Below, in pieces: positions 1 to 7,120 of a stretch of 10,594 bases of DNA (positions are counted from its first letter, which is position 1; each line of letters starts with the position of its first letter). The stretch comes from Bacteroidota bacterium. Lineage in GTDB: Bacteria; Bacteroidota; Bacteroidia; Bacteroidales; CAJPTX01. The position numbers and the translations under genes are program-made. The notes below the pieces were generated by a model, which was not told the DNA's origin, made no database searches, and saw nothing but the letters and a program-made list of their open reading frames with translations. The stretch covers positions 1 to 10,594 of the forward strand of contig PDRH01000108.1 in NCBI GenBank assembly GCA_002748015.1, read 5' to 3'.

Positions 1-113
1 ATATCCTCCCCACGTACCACGTCTATTTCCCGCGTGCAGCTCTCTCTTAGGACTTGTACAAGGTTGTAGACGAAGGAATCGTGGTTGTCAACTACCAGAA
101 TGCGCTGTTCCAT
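1..113 (-). CDS. pabA: Glutamine amidotransferase, aminodeoxychorismate/anthranilate synthase component II (5' end only)
   Basis: The reverse strand from 113 reads MEQRILVVDNHDSFVYNLVQ and continues open to the window edge: 37 codons, with the remaining roughly 150 codons lying outside. The ILVVDNHDSFVYNLV start is the hallmark N-terminus of class I glutamine amidotransferases of the PabA/TrpG group. These release ammonia from glutamine and pass it to the chorismate-binding subunit. The catalytic Cys-His-Glu triad would lie in the missing part. PabA and TrpG cannot be separated on this fragment, and in many bacteria one protein serves both synthases. The divergent pabB and pabC-like neighbours favour PabA. 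The ATG at 113 is chosen because homology begins within three residues of it and a promoter-like element lies just upstream. Confidence 0.88.
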   Translation of the reverse strand, partial: MEQRILVVDNHDSFVYNLVQVLRESCTREIDVVRGED

Positions 114-117
114 GTGG

Positions 118-149
118 CAAATGTAGCCCTATTCCCCACCACCTGCAAG
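118..149 (-). promoter_or_regulatory. Candidate Bacteroidetes promoter for pabA
   Basis: On the minus strand TACATTTG (125 to 118) matches the -7 consensus TAnnTTTG exactly. A CTTG at 149-146, 20 bases upstream, fits the -33 TTTG element with one mismatch. Only four bases separate the -7 element from the pabA ATG at 113, so a transcript started at the usual distance would have almost no leader. No equally good element was seen for the divergent pabB gene in 114-194. Confidence 0.55.
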
Positions 150-194
150 CTCTAGTACAGGCAAACAATCGTAAATCCTAACCGTTTTAGATGC

Positions 195-1163
195 ATGAAG
201 GTGGTAGAACTAAGAGACCTAATGAATGCCAGGGCGGCTGCAGGTCGGCCCTTCTTCTTTGCCGTGGATTTCCTCGCTCACAAAGCCCTCTTTCAGGAGG
301 GGGCGGAGGGGATCATTGAATTCTCCTTCCCCAATGGGCAGTCTGGACGTACTAGCCTTGTCCCATCGATCCTTCCGTCGATAACCCCCCATCCAATTCC
401 CTTGGAACTCTACGCCCGTGGTTTCAAGCGGGTTCAGAAGGCGCTTCACTACGGGGACTCCTTCCTGCTGAATTATACAGTCAGGACCCCCGTTGACCTT
501 TCCTGCTCATTGGAAGAGCTCTATCCTCAGATTCCCGCCCCCTATCGCCTACACGTCCCTGGGCGCTTCCTTTGCTTTTCACCAGAACCCTTTGTGCGTA
601 TCTCCAGGGAGGGGCGTATCTCCTCCTTTCCCATGAAGGGCACCATTTCCCTTGCTACGCCCAATGCGGCTAGCGCCCTTCTTCACGACCCTAAGGAGCT
701 GGCCGAGCACTACACTATCGTTGACCTCATACGTAACGATCTGAGCCGGGTGGCCACTACAGTTAGGGTGGAGCGCTTTCGCTACCTCGAGGAGATCAAT
801 ACCCGCAGGGGCAAGATTCTCCAGACCTCCAGCGAAATTGCAGGCCATCTCCAGCCTGATTGGCCTAGCCATATAGGGGATACTATCCTTGCACTCCTTC
901 CCGCTGGCAGTATTACTGGCGCCCCCAAGGAGGCCACTGTGCGTACAATTCTTGAGGCGGAGACTGCCCCCAGAGGTTTCTACACCGGGGTTGCTGGCTA
1001 CTTCGATGGGAGCTACCTCGAGAGCACCGTACTTATTCGCTATATAGAGCAGCAGGGCGACGCATTCTATTTCCACTCCGGAGGAGGCATAACAACCCAG
1101 TCTACCTGCGAGGGCGAGTACCAAGAGATGCTAGATAAGATATACCTCCCAACTCATCTTTAG
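195..1163 (+). CDS. pabB: Aminodeoxychorismate synthase component I
   Basis: A cytoplasmic chorismate-binding enzyme of 322 residues, which with PabA would convert chorismate and glutamine-derived ammonia to 4-amino-4-deoxychorismate for folate. Visible family motifs are FSPE (128-131), PMKGT (146-150), IVDLIRNDLSRV (175-186), SSEIAGHL (212-219), LPAGSITGAPK (235-245), GFYTGVAGYFDG (261-272) and a C-terminal GGGIT...EGEYQEML stretch. The lysine in PMKGT (K148) corresponds to the PabB-specific active-site lysine; TrpE has alanine there (PIAGT), which argues against anthranilate synthase. It is shorter than E. coli PabB because most of the N-terminal non-catalytic region is reduced, as in other Bacteroidetes. 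The ATG at 195 is used; a later in-frame ATG at 222 is possible. The next gene follows after 4 bases, so the two are surely cotranscribed. Confidence 0.93.
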   Translation: MKVVELRDLMNARAAAGRPFFFAVDFLAHKALFQEGAEGIIEFSFPNGQSGRTSLVPSILPSITPHPIPLELYARGFKRVQKALHYGDSFLLNYTVRTPVDLSCSLEELYPQIPAPYRLHVPGRFLCFSPEPFVRISREGRISSFPMKGTISLATPNAASALLHDPKELAEHYTIVDLIRNDLSRVATTVRVERFRYLEEINTRRGKILQTSSEIAGHLQPDWPSHIGDTILALLPAGSITGAPKEATVRTILEAETAPRGFYTGVAGYFDGSYLESTVLIRYIEQQGDAFYFHSGGGITTQSTCEGEYQEMLDKIYLPTHL

Positions 1164-1167
1164 CCCG

Positions 1168-1764
1168 ATGGCCCCGACCTTTATCGAGACGTTTCGTATA
1201 GAGAACGGCGATTGCCCCCTCCTCACGCGCCATATCGAGCGTATCAGGCGAACCTTGGCAGCCCATGCGCTGGAGGATAGCGTATCGCCGTTTCTCGCCT
1301 CTCAGGTTTTCCCAGCTTTTGCATCGTGCATAAAGGGGCGCATGGTCTACTCGGAGGAAGTCCATTCGCTAGAATATACGGTCTATGCCCCCAGGGAAAT
1401 CCGAAGCTTGAGGCTTATGGAAGCGCCCCATATTACCTATCCCCACAAATCGACTGACAGAAGCCCCCTCTCGGCCTTACTTCAGCGGCGGGATGGGGCG
1501 GACGATATCCTCATTACCCGAAATGGATACATCACCGACACCTCTTTCTCAAACGTCGTGCTGACTCGTGGGGACGAGCTCCATACGCCTTCCACCTACC
1601 TTCTGGCAGGTACTCGAAGAGCGCAGCTCTTGGCAGAGGGGAAAATCCTAGAGCGACAAATCCACATCACCGATCTTGCTGACTACTCGCATATCCTTCT
1701 GGTAAACGCCATGTTGGATTTGGGGGATATGCCCCCCATCCCCATTCAGAGCCTTATCTTCTGA
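1168..1764 (+). CDS. pabC: Class IV aminotransferase, likely 4-amino-4-deoxychorismate lyase
   Basis: This 198-residue PLP enzyme probably cleaves aminodeoxychorismate to p-aminobenzoate and pyruvate, completing the step begun by PabB. Class IV fold-type features are visible: a lysine in YPHKSTDRS (K94), the expected Schiff-base residue; the ITDTSFSNVVL segment (122-132), matching the conserved acidic/Asn motif near the cofactor; and LLAGTRR (145-151), matching the phosphate-binding L-x-G-x-x-R motif. The protein is shorter than E. coli PabC (about 270 residues) and typical of the compact Bacteroidetes family found beside pabB. Lyase activity is inferred from context, since branched-chain and D-amino acid transaminases share the fold. 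The ATG lies 4 bases after the pabB stop with no clear Shine-Dalgarno, suggesting translational coupling. Confidence 0.82.
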   Translation: MAPTFIETFRIENGDCPLLTRHIERIRRTLAAHALEDSVSPFLASQVFPAFASCIKGRMVYSEEVHSLEYTVYAPREIRSLRLMEAPHITYPHKSTDRSPLSALLQRRDGADDILITRNGYITDTSFSNVVLTRGDELHTPSTYLLAGTRRAQLLAEGKILERQIHITDLADYSHILLVNAMLDLGDMPPIPIQSLIF

Positions 1765-1777
1765 AGGGATAATCCTC

Positions 1778-2800
1778 CTACACGTGCATGCGTGGCATGG
1801 GGGCGATATTCTGCGAGCTAAATAGCCCTGCCTGGTGCTTGAAGTAGCCCGCGATGGCTATCATGGCGGCGTTGTCTGTGGTGAAGCGTCGTTCCGGGAG
1901 GAAGAGGTCTAGTCCTAGCTCCTCTGCTAGCTCTTCCATTGCCCCGCGTAGCCCAGAGTTCGCCGCCACCCCGCCACCGATTGCAACGGTCTTCACGCCG
2001 GTCTGCTTGATGGCCTTTCGCAGCTTTCGCAGAAGGATGTCTATGATGGTGAACTGCAGCGATGCGCAGAGGTCGGCTACGTTCTCCTCTATGAAATCCG
2101 GGTTCTTCTCTAGGTGGTCTCGCACCAGGTACAGAAAGCTGGTTTTCAGTCCAGAGAAGCTAAAGTCCAGCCCCTGCTGTAGGGGGCGAGCTAGCTTAAA
2201 GGCAGAGGGATTACCCTCCTGGGCCATGTGGTCAATCACTGGACCACCAGGGTAGGGTAGCCCTATCTGCTTGGCACACTTATCGAAGGCCTCCCCCGCC
2301 GCATCGTCTATGGTGTTCCCTAGTATCTCCATGTCTAGAGGTCCGCGTACCAGAATAATCTGCGTGTGCCCACCCGACACGAGGAGGCTCAGGAACGGAA
2401 AGGTGGGGATCCGTGTCGCTTCATCCGTCGTAAGGAAGGGAGAGAGGATGTGCCCCTGTAGGTGGTTGACCTCTATGAGCCTGGCCCCCGTAGCCAGTGA
2501 AAGACCCTTCGCGAAGGAGGTGCCCACTAGCAGCGCCCCTAGTAGACCAGGACCGCGGGTGAAGGCGATGGCATCTAGATCCTCAGGCTCAACCTCAGCC
2601 TGTTTGAGGGCTTCGGATACTACCGGGACAATATTTGAGAGGTGCGCCCTCGAGGCCAGCTCTGGGACTACTCCCCCGAAGGACTCATGAACCTTTTGCG
2701 TGGCAATCAGGTTGGACAGCAGGCGCGTACCCCTGAGCACTGCGGCCGATGTGTCGTCGCAGGAGGACTCTATCCCGAGTATTATCGCGTCTTGCTTCAT
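1778..2800 (-). CDS. tsaD: tRNA N6-adenosine threonylcarbamoyltransferase
   Basis: Transfers the threonylcarbamoyl group from TC-AMP to A37 of ANN-reading tRNAs (t6A), working with TsaB and TsaE, which are not in this window. With the ATG at 2800 the protein is 340 residues, the usual family length. Motifs in order are GIESSCDDTSAAV (9-21), the metal-binding His pair in NHLQGH (H113, H117), VSGGHTQ (141-147), TIDDAAGEAFDK (163-174), FSFSGLKTS, AIGGGVAANSGLR and the C-terminal TDNAAMIA with the metal-ligand aspartate (D309). The frame stays open to a GTG at 2839, but that extension has no homology and would swallow a G-rich Shine-Dalgarno-like run about 10 bases before 2800. Last gene of the leftward operon, 41 bases after the preceding gene, ending 13 bases from the opposing pabC-like gene. 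Confidence 0.96.
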   Translation of the reverse strand: MKQDAIILGIESSCDDTSAAVLRGTRLLSNLIATQKVHESFGGVVPELASRAHLSNIVPVVSEALKQAEVEPEDLDAIAFTRGPGLLGALLVGTSFAKGLSLATGARLIEVNHLQGHILSPFLTTDEATRIPTFPFLSLLVSGGHTQIILVRGPLDMEILGNTIDDAAGEAFDKCAKQIGLPYPGGPVIDHMAQEGNPSAFKLARPLQQGLDFSFSGLKTSFLYLVRDHLEKNPDFIEENVADLCASLQFTIIDILLRKLRKAIKQTGVKTVAIGGGVAANSGLRGAMEELAEELGLDLFLPERRFTTDNAAMIAIAGYFKHQAGLFSSQNIAPMPRMHV

Positions 2801-2841
2801 GGTAGTTGTTCCCCCCTTTAGTGGTGCCGCTACGGCCACAC

Positions 2842-4269
2842 CTATTCTTTGGGCTTAAGCCCGAGCTCTTCAGCCTTGCTACGCATGTAGGCCTCAGCTT
2901 CCTCAAGGTTGTTGCTGATAATGCCGTCCAGAATAGCCTCCTTAATCGCACTCTTTATGATGCCCACTTCCCGGCAGGGCGACAGGCCGTACACCTCCAT
3001 AATGTACTCCCCGCTGATAGGGGGTTGGAAGTTCCGAACGGCATCCCGCTCCTCAATATCACGGAGCTTTGCACGCACGCGCCTGAAGTTATTCAGGTAG
3101 CGAGCCACCTTCTGCGGGTTCTTCGATGTTATATCCGCCTCGCAGAGCGTCATCAGATGTTCGATATCGTCCGATGCATCGAATAGCAAGCGGCGGACGG
3201 CCGAATCGGTAACCTCCTCATCCGTCAAGGCTATCGGCCGCATGTGTAGCGACACCATCTTCTGCACGAAGCGCATCTTCTCATTCTGCGGAAGGCGTAG
3301 CTGCCGAAAGATGCGCGGAACCATCTTAGAACCCACGAACTCATGCGAGTGGAAGGTCCAGCCATGGCCCTGAACGTAGCGCTTTGTCTGCGCCTTACCA
3401 ATGTCGTGTAGCAGCGCCGCCCACCGGAGCCATAGGTCTCCGGACTGTAGCGCCACATTGTCGACGACCTGTAGCGTATGGTAGAAGTTGTCCTTATGCC
3501 CACGCCCCTCCACGTTCTCCACCCCGCTTAGCGCAGCTAGCTCGGGGAAGAACTCCTTCAGGAGGCCGGTCTCGAATAGCAGGGCAAGCCCTATCGAGGG
3601 TTCAGGCGAGAGCAGTATCTTGTTGAACTCGTCCATCACGCGCTCCATGCTCACGATGGATATGCGCGATGCGCGGTCGCGTATGGCCACCAGCGCCTCC
3701 GGCACAATCTTGAAGTAGAGTTGCGATGCGAAGCGGATGGCACGCAGCATCCGCAGCGGGTCATCATCGAAGGTTACGTACGGATCAAGCGGTGTGCGTA
3801 TCGTCCGCAGCTCTATATCCTCCTCTCCCTTGAAAAGGTCTATTAGCTCACCTGCATTCTCGCCGTTTAGGCGTATCGCCAGGGCGTTGATAGTGAAGTC
3901 GCGCCGGCTCAGGTCATCCTCGAGCGTACCGTCTTCTACTATCGGCTTACGCGAATCTGACCGGTAGGACTCCTTCCGTGCCCCGACGAACTCTACCTCC
4001 AAATCCCCGTACCGGAAATGCGCCGTACCGAAGCGCTTAAAAATGCTGACCTTGGGGCTACCCAGTCGCTTAGCCGTGAGGCGAGCCAGCTCTATGCCAG
4101 AACCGAGCGTTACAACGTCTACATCCTCATTCTCCCGGCACAGAATGGCATCACGAACGTAGCCCCCAACAACGAACGAATCTTGGCCTAGCTCCTCTGC
4201 GGCCTGGCCTATAGCCTCGAACACTCTACTAGCCTTCGGGCTGGTTGAAACGGAAAGGTCTATCGGCAC
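2842..4269 (-). CDS. cca: CCA tRNA nucleotidyltransferase / poly(A) polymerase family protein with HD domain
   Basis: A class II nucleotidyltransferase of 475 residues that would add or repair the 3' CCA end of tRNAs. The catalytic head has VGGYVRD (34-40), the metal-binding carboxylates D49 and D51 in EDVDVV, RRDFTINALA (122-131) and the DDPLRMLRAIRFA segment (169-181) of the ribose/base-recognition region. A C-terminal HD phosphohydrolase-like domain follows, with H264, the HD pair H288-D289 in LLHDIGK, and H309. HD-containing members usually combine CCA addition with phosphatase/phosphodiesterase activity. Some bacteria split CCA and A addition between paralogues, and poly(A) polymerase cannot be excluded. 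The start is a GTG with AGGGGGAG about four bases upstream; no in-frame ATG occurs before the catalytic motifs. Confidence 0.93.
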   Translation of the reverse strand: MPIDLSVSTSPKASRVFEAIGQAAEELGQDSFVVGGYVRDAILCRENEDVDVVTLGSGIELARLTAKRLGSPKVSIFKRFGTAHFRYGDLEVEFVGARKESYRSDSRKPIVEDGTLEDDLSRRDFTINALAIRLNGENAGELIDLFKGEEDIELRTIRTPLDPYVTFDDDPLRMLRAIRFASQLYFKIVPEALVAIRDRASRISIVSMERVMDEFNKILLSPEPSIGLALLFETGLLKEFFPELAALSGVENVEGRGHKDNFYHTLQVVDNVALQSGDLWLRWAALLHDIGKAQTKRYVQGHGWTFHSHEFVGSKMVPRIFRQLRLPQNEKMRFVQKMVSLHMRPIALTDEEVTDSAVRRLLFDASDDIEHLMTLCEADITSKNPQKVARYLNNFRRVRAKLRDIEERDAVRNFQPPISGEYIMEVYGLSPCREVGIIKSAIKEAILDGIISNNLEEAEAYMRSKAEELGLKPKE

Positions 4270-4295
4270 CTGTCTCCCCCTGCGTATCGTGTGGC

Positions 4296-4808
4296 TTAGG
4301 CCGAGCGCAACGAGCGCTTGAAGGCCATGGTCTCCAGGAGGGCTACTGCTAGCTCCTCCCCCTTTTTGCTGTGCTTCCCAAAGGTGCGATCCTCCGCCTG
4401 CTCAAGCGTGTTGGTCGTCAGCACTCCGAACATTACCGGAGTCGTATACTGTACCGCTACATCCGCAATGGAGTGGGCGGTGGCGGAAGATATGTACTCA
4501 AAGTGCGGAGTCCCACCTTTGACTACTGTCCCAAAGCAGATTACCCCCTCGATGGGCTGCGCACCGTACTGCTTTACGGCCTCCTGGTTCTCACGCAGGA
4601 GCATAGCCGTAGCCATTGGTAGCTCGAAGGTCCCCGGCACGCGCATCACCTCCGGCTCTATGCCAGAGCCCTGCAATACCCGTGTCGCATCTGCTATCAG
4701 CTGCGACACTATCTGGTCGTGCCACTGCGCCCCGAGTAGCACAACCCGCCCCGCATTGTCAAAATCATACTTTCTACCGGCAACGCTGAATGCTCCAGGC
4801 TCGCTCAT
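4296..4808 (-). CDS. ribH: 6,7-dimethyl-8-ribityllumazine synthase
   Basis: Penultimate enzyme of riboflavin synthesis: condenses 5-amino-6-ribitylaminouracil with 3,4-dihydroxy-2-butanone 4-phosphate. The 170-residue protein has the family motifs VPGTFELP (57-64), CFGTVVKGGTPHFEYI (91-106, catalytic His H102), PVMFGVLTTNTLEQAEDR (124-141) and KKGEELAVALLEM-like sequence near the C-terminus (148-161). The usual arginine in the V-I-R-G loop is a lysine here. Family members assemble as pentamers or 60-mer capsids in the cytosol; nothing here distinguishes these. AAGGAG lies two bases before the ATG. No other riboflavin gene is nearby, so the pathway is dispersed in this genome. It sits 18 bases after the TPR gene and 26 bases before the nucleotidyltransferase gene. 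Confidence 0.96.
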   Translation of the reverse strand: MSEPGAFSVAGRKYDFDNAGRVVLLGAQWHDQIVSQLIADATRVLQGSGIEPEVMRVPGTFELPMATAMLLRENQEAVKQYGAQPIEGVICFGTVVKGGTPHFEYISSATAHSIADVAVQYTTPVMFGVLTTNTLEQAEDRTFGKHSKKGEELAVALLETMAFKRSLRSA

Positions 4809-4826
4809 TTCTCCTTATCCCCCTAT

Positions 4827-5522
4827 TTATTTGTTCTGCTGCTCAGCACGGCTGATGAACTTCTCAATGTCACGGGCTTGCTGGCTCTCCGGGTAGTCGT
4901 TCTTTATGGTCTTGTACGCTGCGAGAGCCTCGCTCCACTTCTCCCCGCGCTCATAGAGTATCCCCTGCTTCATCAGGTAGATGGGGGCCGTGAGGATGTT
5001 CTCCTTGTAGCCAGCCGCCTTCTTGTAGTAGGAGAGCCCCTCCTCCTCCTTGCCCAGCTCCACCAGGCAGTCACCGGCTGCGCCGAGGGCTATCGGAGCG
5101 AGCATCTTGTCGTCAGCCTCGTAGGCCTTCAGCTGCGCAAGAGCCTCCTCGTACTGCCCTAGCTCCATGTAGCACACGCCCGCGTAGTAGTGGGCCAGAT
5201 TCCCGATCTTCGTACTCGGGTAGTCCTCGATGAGCTGCAGGAAGCCGAGGCCATTGCCATCGCCATTGAGGGCCAGCTCGAAGGAATCCTTATGGAACTG
5301 CTGCGTTGCGTAGATGGCCTGTACCTGCGAATCATGCTCGCGCGGAGCCATCACCATGTTGCGGTAGCCAATCACCCCCAGCACCACGGCGACAACCGCC
5401 ACCACCGAGATGAGCAACCACTTACGATTGCGCTCTATCCATTGCTCCGTAGAGCTCAGCGTCTGGTTGATGCTCTCTACGCTATCGACGCTCTCCTGTT
5501 GTGTCTTGCTGTTCTTGGACAT
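4827..5522 (-). CDS. TPR membrane protein, first gene of the operon
   Basis: A 231-residue protein with a charged N-terminal cytoplasmic segment (1-34), one transmembrane helix (about 35-53, LLISVVAVVAVVLGVIGY) and a soluble helical domain of tetratricopeptide repeats. The repeats are visible as LAHYYAGVCYMELGQYEEAL (108-127), APIALGAAGDCLVELGKEEEGLSYY and IYLMKQGILYERGEKWSEALAAYKTI, followed by a YPES motif typical of TPR ends. The layout resembles the YfgM type of membrane-anchored TPR proteins, which act as periplasmic docking factors near the Sec machinery; that comparison is inference. The same kind of gene is commonly found upstream of ribH in Bacteroidetes. The ATG at 5522 lies about 28 bases downstream of a good promoter. 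Confidence 0.85.
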   Translation of the reverse strand: MSKNSKTQQESVDSVESINQTLSSTEQWIERNRKWLLISVVAVVAVVLGVIGYRNMVMAPREHDSQVQAIYATQQFHKDSFELALNGDGNGLGFLQLIEDYPSTKIGNLAHYYAGVCYMELGQYEEALAQLKAYEADDKMLAPIALGAAGDCLVELGKEEEGLSYYKKAAGYKENILTAPIYLMKQGILYERGEKWSEALAAYKTIKNDYPESQQARDIEKFISRAEQQNK

Positions 5523-5556
5523 GGGTCTATCTAGCTCTGATTTGTCGTTCTGCGCG

Positions 5557-5587
5557 CAAAGGTAGTTTATTTCTCTAACTTCTAAAA
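5557..5587 (-). promoter_or_regulatory. Bacteroidetes promoter for the TPR-ribH-cca-tsaD operon
   Basis: On the minus strand TACCTTTG (5564 to 5557) is an exact match to the -7 element TAnnTTTG. TTTT at 5587-5584 (consensus TTTG) lies 19 bases upstream, the expected spacing for the -33 element. A transcript starting near 5551 would have a leader of roughly 25-30 bases before the ATG at 5522. No other promoter was recognised inside the operon. Confidence 0.65.
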
Positions 5588-5653
5588 AGACGCAACCCGA
5601 ATATGCATTAGGCTTTCTGCGGGCATTTCCCTATGCTTTCCCCAAGAATTGTG

Positions 5654-5661
5654 TACATTTG
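5654..5661 (+). promoter_or_regulatory. -7 element (TACATTTG) for the exported-protein pair
   Basis: TACATTTG is an exact match to TAnnTTTG on the plus strand, 60 bases before the ATG at 5722. The upstream TTTG element is not clear at the usual distance; only T-rich stretches near 5625-5640 are present. It lies back to back with the operon promoter at 5557-5587, so the two divergent units share about 90 bases of control region. Confidence 0.5.
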
Positions 5662-5669
5662 CCCACCCG

Positions 5670-5695
5670 TGGCGGTAGCGCAGTTGGTGCCGCCA
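5670..5695 (+). other. Leader hairpin resembling a tRNA D-arm
   Basis: TGGCGG (5670-5675) pairs perfectly with CCGCCA (5690-5695). Extending inwards by a T-G and an A-T pair gives an eight-pair stem with a ten-base loop. It lies in the predicted 5' leader of the gene at 5722, starting a few bases after the expected transcription start. The core GGTAGCGCAGTTGGT looks like the D-arm region of a tRNA, but no anticodon arm, T-arm or CCA follows. It may stabilise the mRNA 5' end or be chance. Confidence 0.4.
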
Positions 5696-5721
5696 AGCGA
5701 ACAGAGACCTATAGCAAAAGC

Positions 5722-6627
5722 ATGCGGAGAATACCTGTCCTCATTGCAACCCTAATCATCCTGCCACTGGCTTTCGCAACCTGCACCTCACCCGCCGCAA
5801 CGAGCGGGGCGCAGGCAGAAAGCCTGTCCCTGGAGGACTCCTCTAGCTGGTTTCTCCATCAGGGCGGGCTGCGTGTAACCCCTTCTCCGCAGGTGATGCT
5901 CCCCATCATCAAGGGCAGTAAGCTGAAGTTCCAGCCAGGGGTAGTTCCGCACGACATACCCCTGGCCAAGGAGGCCAATGATAACATACAGGCCCTCCTC
6001 CTGGGGATTGAGAGCGTCGACCTCGTATACCTTACCTACTACAAGCAGTTCGACCAGGCCAATGCCTACGCCGCGCGCCTTTCTGCATCGGGGACTAAGC
6101 TGGGGCTTGCCGAGATCCTCCAGCTCAATACGCTCGATAGCGTGCGCATGGGTTGGAAGCTCTGGGGCGCACTCATGCCCCTGATGGGCGACCGTATCGC
6201 CGAGGCCAATACCTTCATCAAGAGCCAGAAGAGCCTGCAGACATATAGTCTGGTCGCCGCCGCCGCATGGCTCGAGGCCACCCGTATCCTCGCCAGCATG
6301 GCAGTCCAAACGCAGAACCAGCAGCTCAGGAAGCTAGTCGCCGAGCAGCGCTTCACCCTCCAGCGACTAATCGATAACCTCGCCGGCTACATCTATGAGG
6401 ATACGCTAACAGCCCCCTTCTTTGAAAGCCTACAAACCATCGCAACTGCCTACCAGGGGGTAACCATACGATACGAGTACCAGGAGGTCAAGAATGATAA
6501 CACCGAGCATCTAACAACGGTAAAATCTAAAATGCTGGTCTCCATGTCCTTGGCGCAGCTCAAAGCGATACACCAGCACCTTGATAATGCCAAAAAAGCC
6601 CTCTTCGATGAGATACAGAAACACTAG
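5722..6627 (+). CDS. Exported protein of unknown function, probable lipoprotein
   Basis: I do not recognise this 301-residue protein. It begins with a basic, hydrophobic signal sequence (residues 2-20) followed by cysteine C21 in FATC. The -3 position is F and the -1 position T, so it is only an approximate lipobox. The Cys is followed by a Ser/Ala/Thr-rich linker, as in Bacteroidetes lipoproteins. The rest looks mostly alpha-helical: long heptad-like stretches at about 90-140, 155-225 (including an Ala-rich run) and 275-301. No catalytic motif is visible. The frame is open upstream to a TTG at 5659, but that codon lies inside the -7 promoter element, so the ATG just before MRRIPVLIATL is chosen. 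Its last 20 bases overlap the next gene, implying coupled expression. Confidence 0.72.
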   Translation: MRRIPVLIATLIILPLAFATCTSPAATSGAQAESLSLEDSSSWFLHQGGLRVTPSPQVMLPIIKGSKLKFQPGVVPHDIPLAKEANDNIQALLLGIESVDLVYLTYYKQFDQANAYAARLSASGTKLGLAEILQLNTLDSVRMGWKLWGALMPLMGDRIAEANTFIKSQKSLQTYSLVAAAAWLEATRILASMAVQTQNQQLRKLVAEQRFTLQRLIDNLAGYIYEDTLTAPFFESLQTIATAYQGVTIRYEYQEVKNDNTEHLTTVKSKMLVSMSLAQLKAIHQHLDNAKKALFDEIQKH

Positions 6628-7066
6628 CCACCTGCTCATCGCCCTGGCCCTCCTGGCCATGCCCGCAATTTGCCACGCTTCAAAGCAACCGAGCAGGGAG
6701 ACTAAGCGTACCCTAAGCATACAGTGCCAGCAGGAGGTGTCCGACAGCTATCGGACGGATGGGCAGGAATGGAGCGGCCAGTTGACACCAGGCAGAATAC
6801 AGGAGTTTACCCTTTCGTTCTATGCGGGCGTGCGCTACCGCCTGGCCTATGCTACTACAGTACCAACCCAGAAGCTGTCCTATAGGGTCTTCGACCCGGA
6901 CAGGAACCTGCTATTTAGCAGCGAACAGCACGGAAACCCCGCCGCCTGGGATTTCATCTTTGACAGTACGACGGAGTGTAGCGTAGTAGTCCAGCTAGCC
7001 GAACCGGCGGGGGCTCCACCAGAGGTCTTCGCCCTCTTTCGCTTAGCTTTCAGGCCCAGCCCATAG
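6608..7066 (+). CDS. Small secreted protein of unknown function, beta-rich
   Basis: Unrecognised, 152 residues from the ATG at 6608, which lies inside the end of the upstream gene (20-base overlap, different frame). A longer in-frame extension to 6581 would put charged residues before the signal peptide, so 6608 is preferred. Residues 1-24 form a standard signal peptide with a cleavage motif at ICHA-SK, pointing to the periplasm or outside. The mature part (about 128 residues) alternates hydrophobic and polar residues like a beta-sandwich: EFTLSFYAGVRYRLAYA, LSYRVFDPDRNLLFSS, WDFIFDST, CSVVVQLAEP and FALFRLAFRP. This resembles the jelly-roll shape of pre-peptidase C-terminal type domains, but that is a shape argument only. 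Two cysteines (C40 and the one in TECSVVV) could form a disulfide. Confidence 0.72.
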   Translation: MRYRNTSHLLIALALLAMPAICHASKQPSRETKRTLSIQCQQEVSDSYRTDGQEWSGQLTPGRIQEFTLSFYAGVRYRLAYATTVPTQKLSYRVFDPDRNLLFSSEQHGNPAAWDFIFDSTTECSVVVQLAEPAGAPPEVFALFRLAFRPSP

Positions 7067-7120
7067 TGCTTTACCTATTACCTACATCACCAACCAATCT
7101 AGCCACAATTCCCAGTGTCG

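Noticed and set aside
579..1124. 181-codon minus-strand frame opposite pabB
   Set aside because: No recognisable motif; it lies fully under a well-supported gene and looks like a codon-bias shadow.
195..1163. TrpE (anthranilate synthase component I) instead of PabB
   Set aside because: The PMKGT lysine is the PabB signature, the protein is short, and a PabC-like gene follows directly.
2801..2839. GTG start adding 13 residues to TsaD
   Set aside because: TsaD homology starts right after the ATG at 2800, and the extension covers the G-rich ribosome-binding-like run.
5659..5721. TTG start giving a 322-residue version of the exported protein
   Set aside because: The codon lies within the -7 promoter element, and the extra 21 residues would bury the signal peptide.
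5669..5740. Possible tRNA gene suggested by GGTAGCGCAGTTGGT
   Set aside because: No acceptor-stem pairing, anticodon stem-loop, T-arm or CCA can be fitted around it; the flanking bases form a simple hairpin instead.
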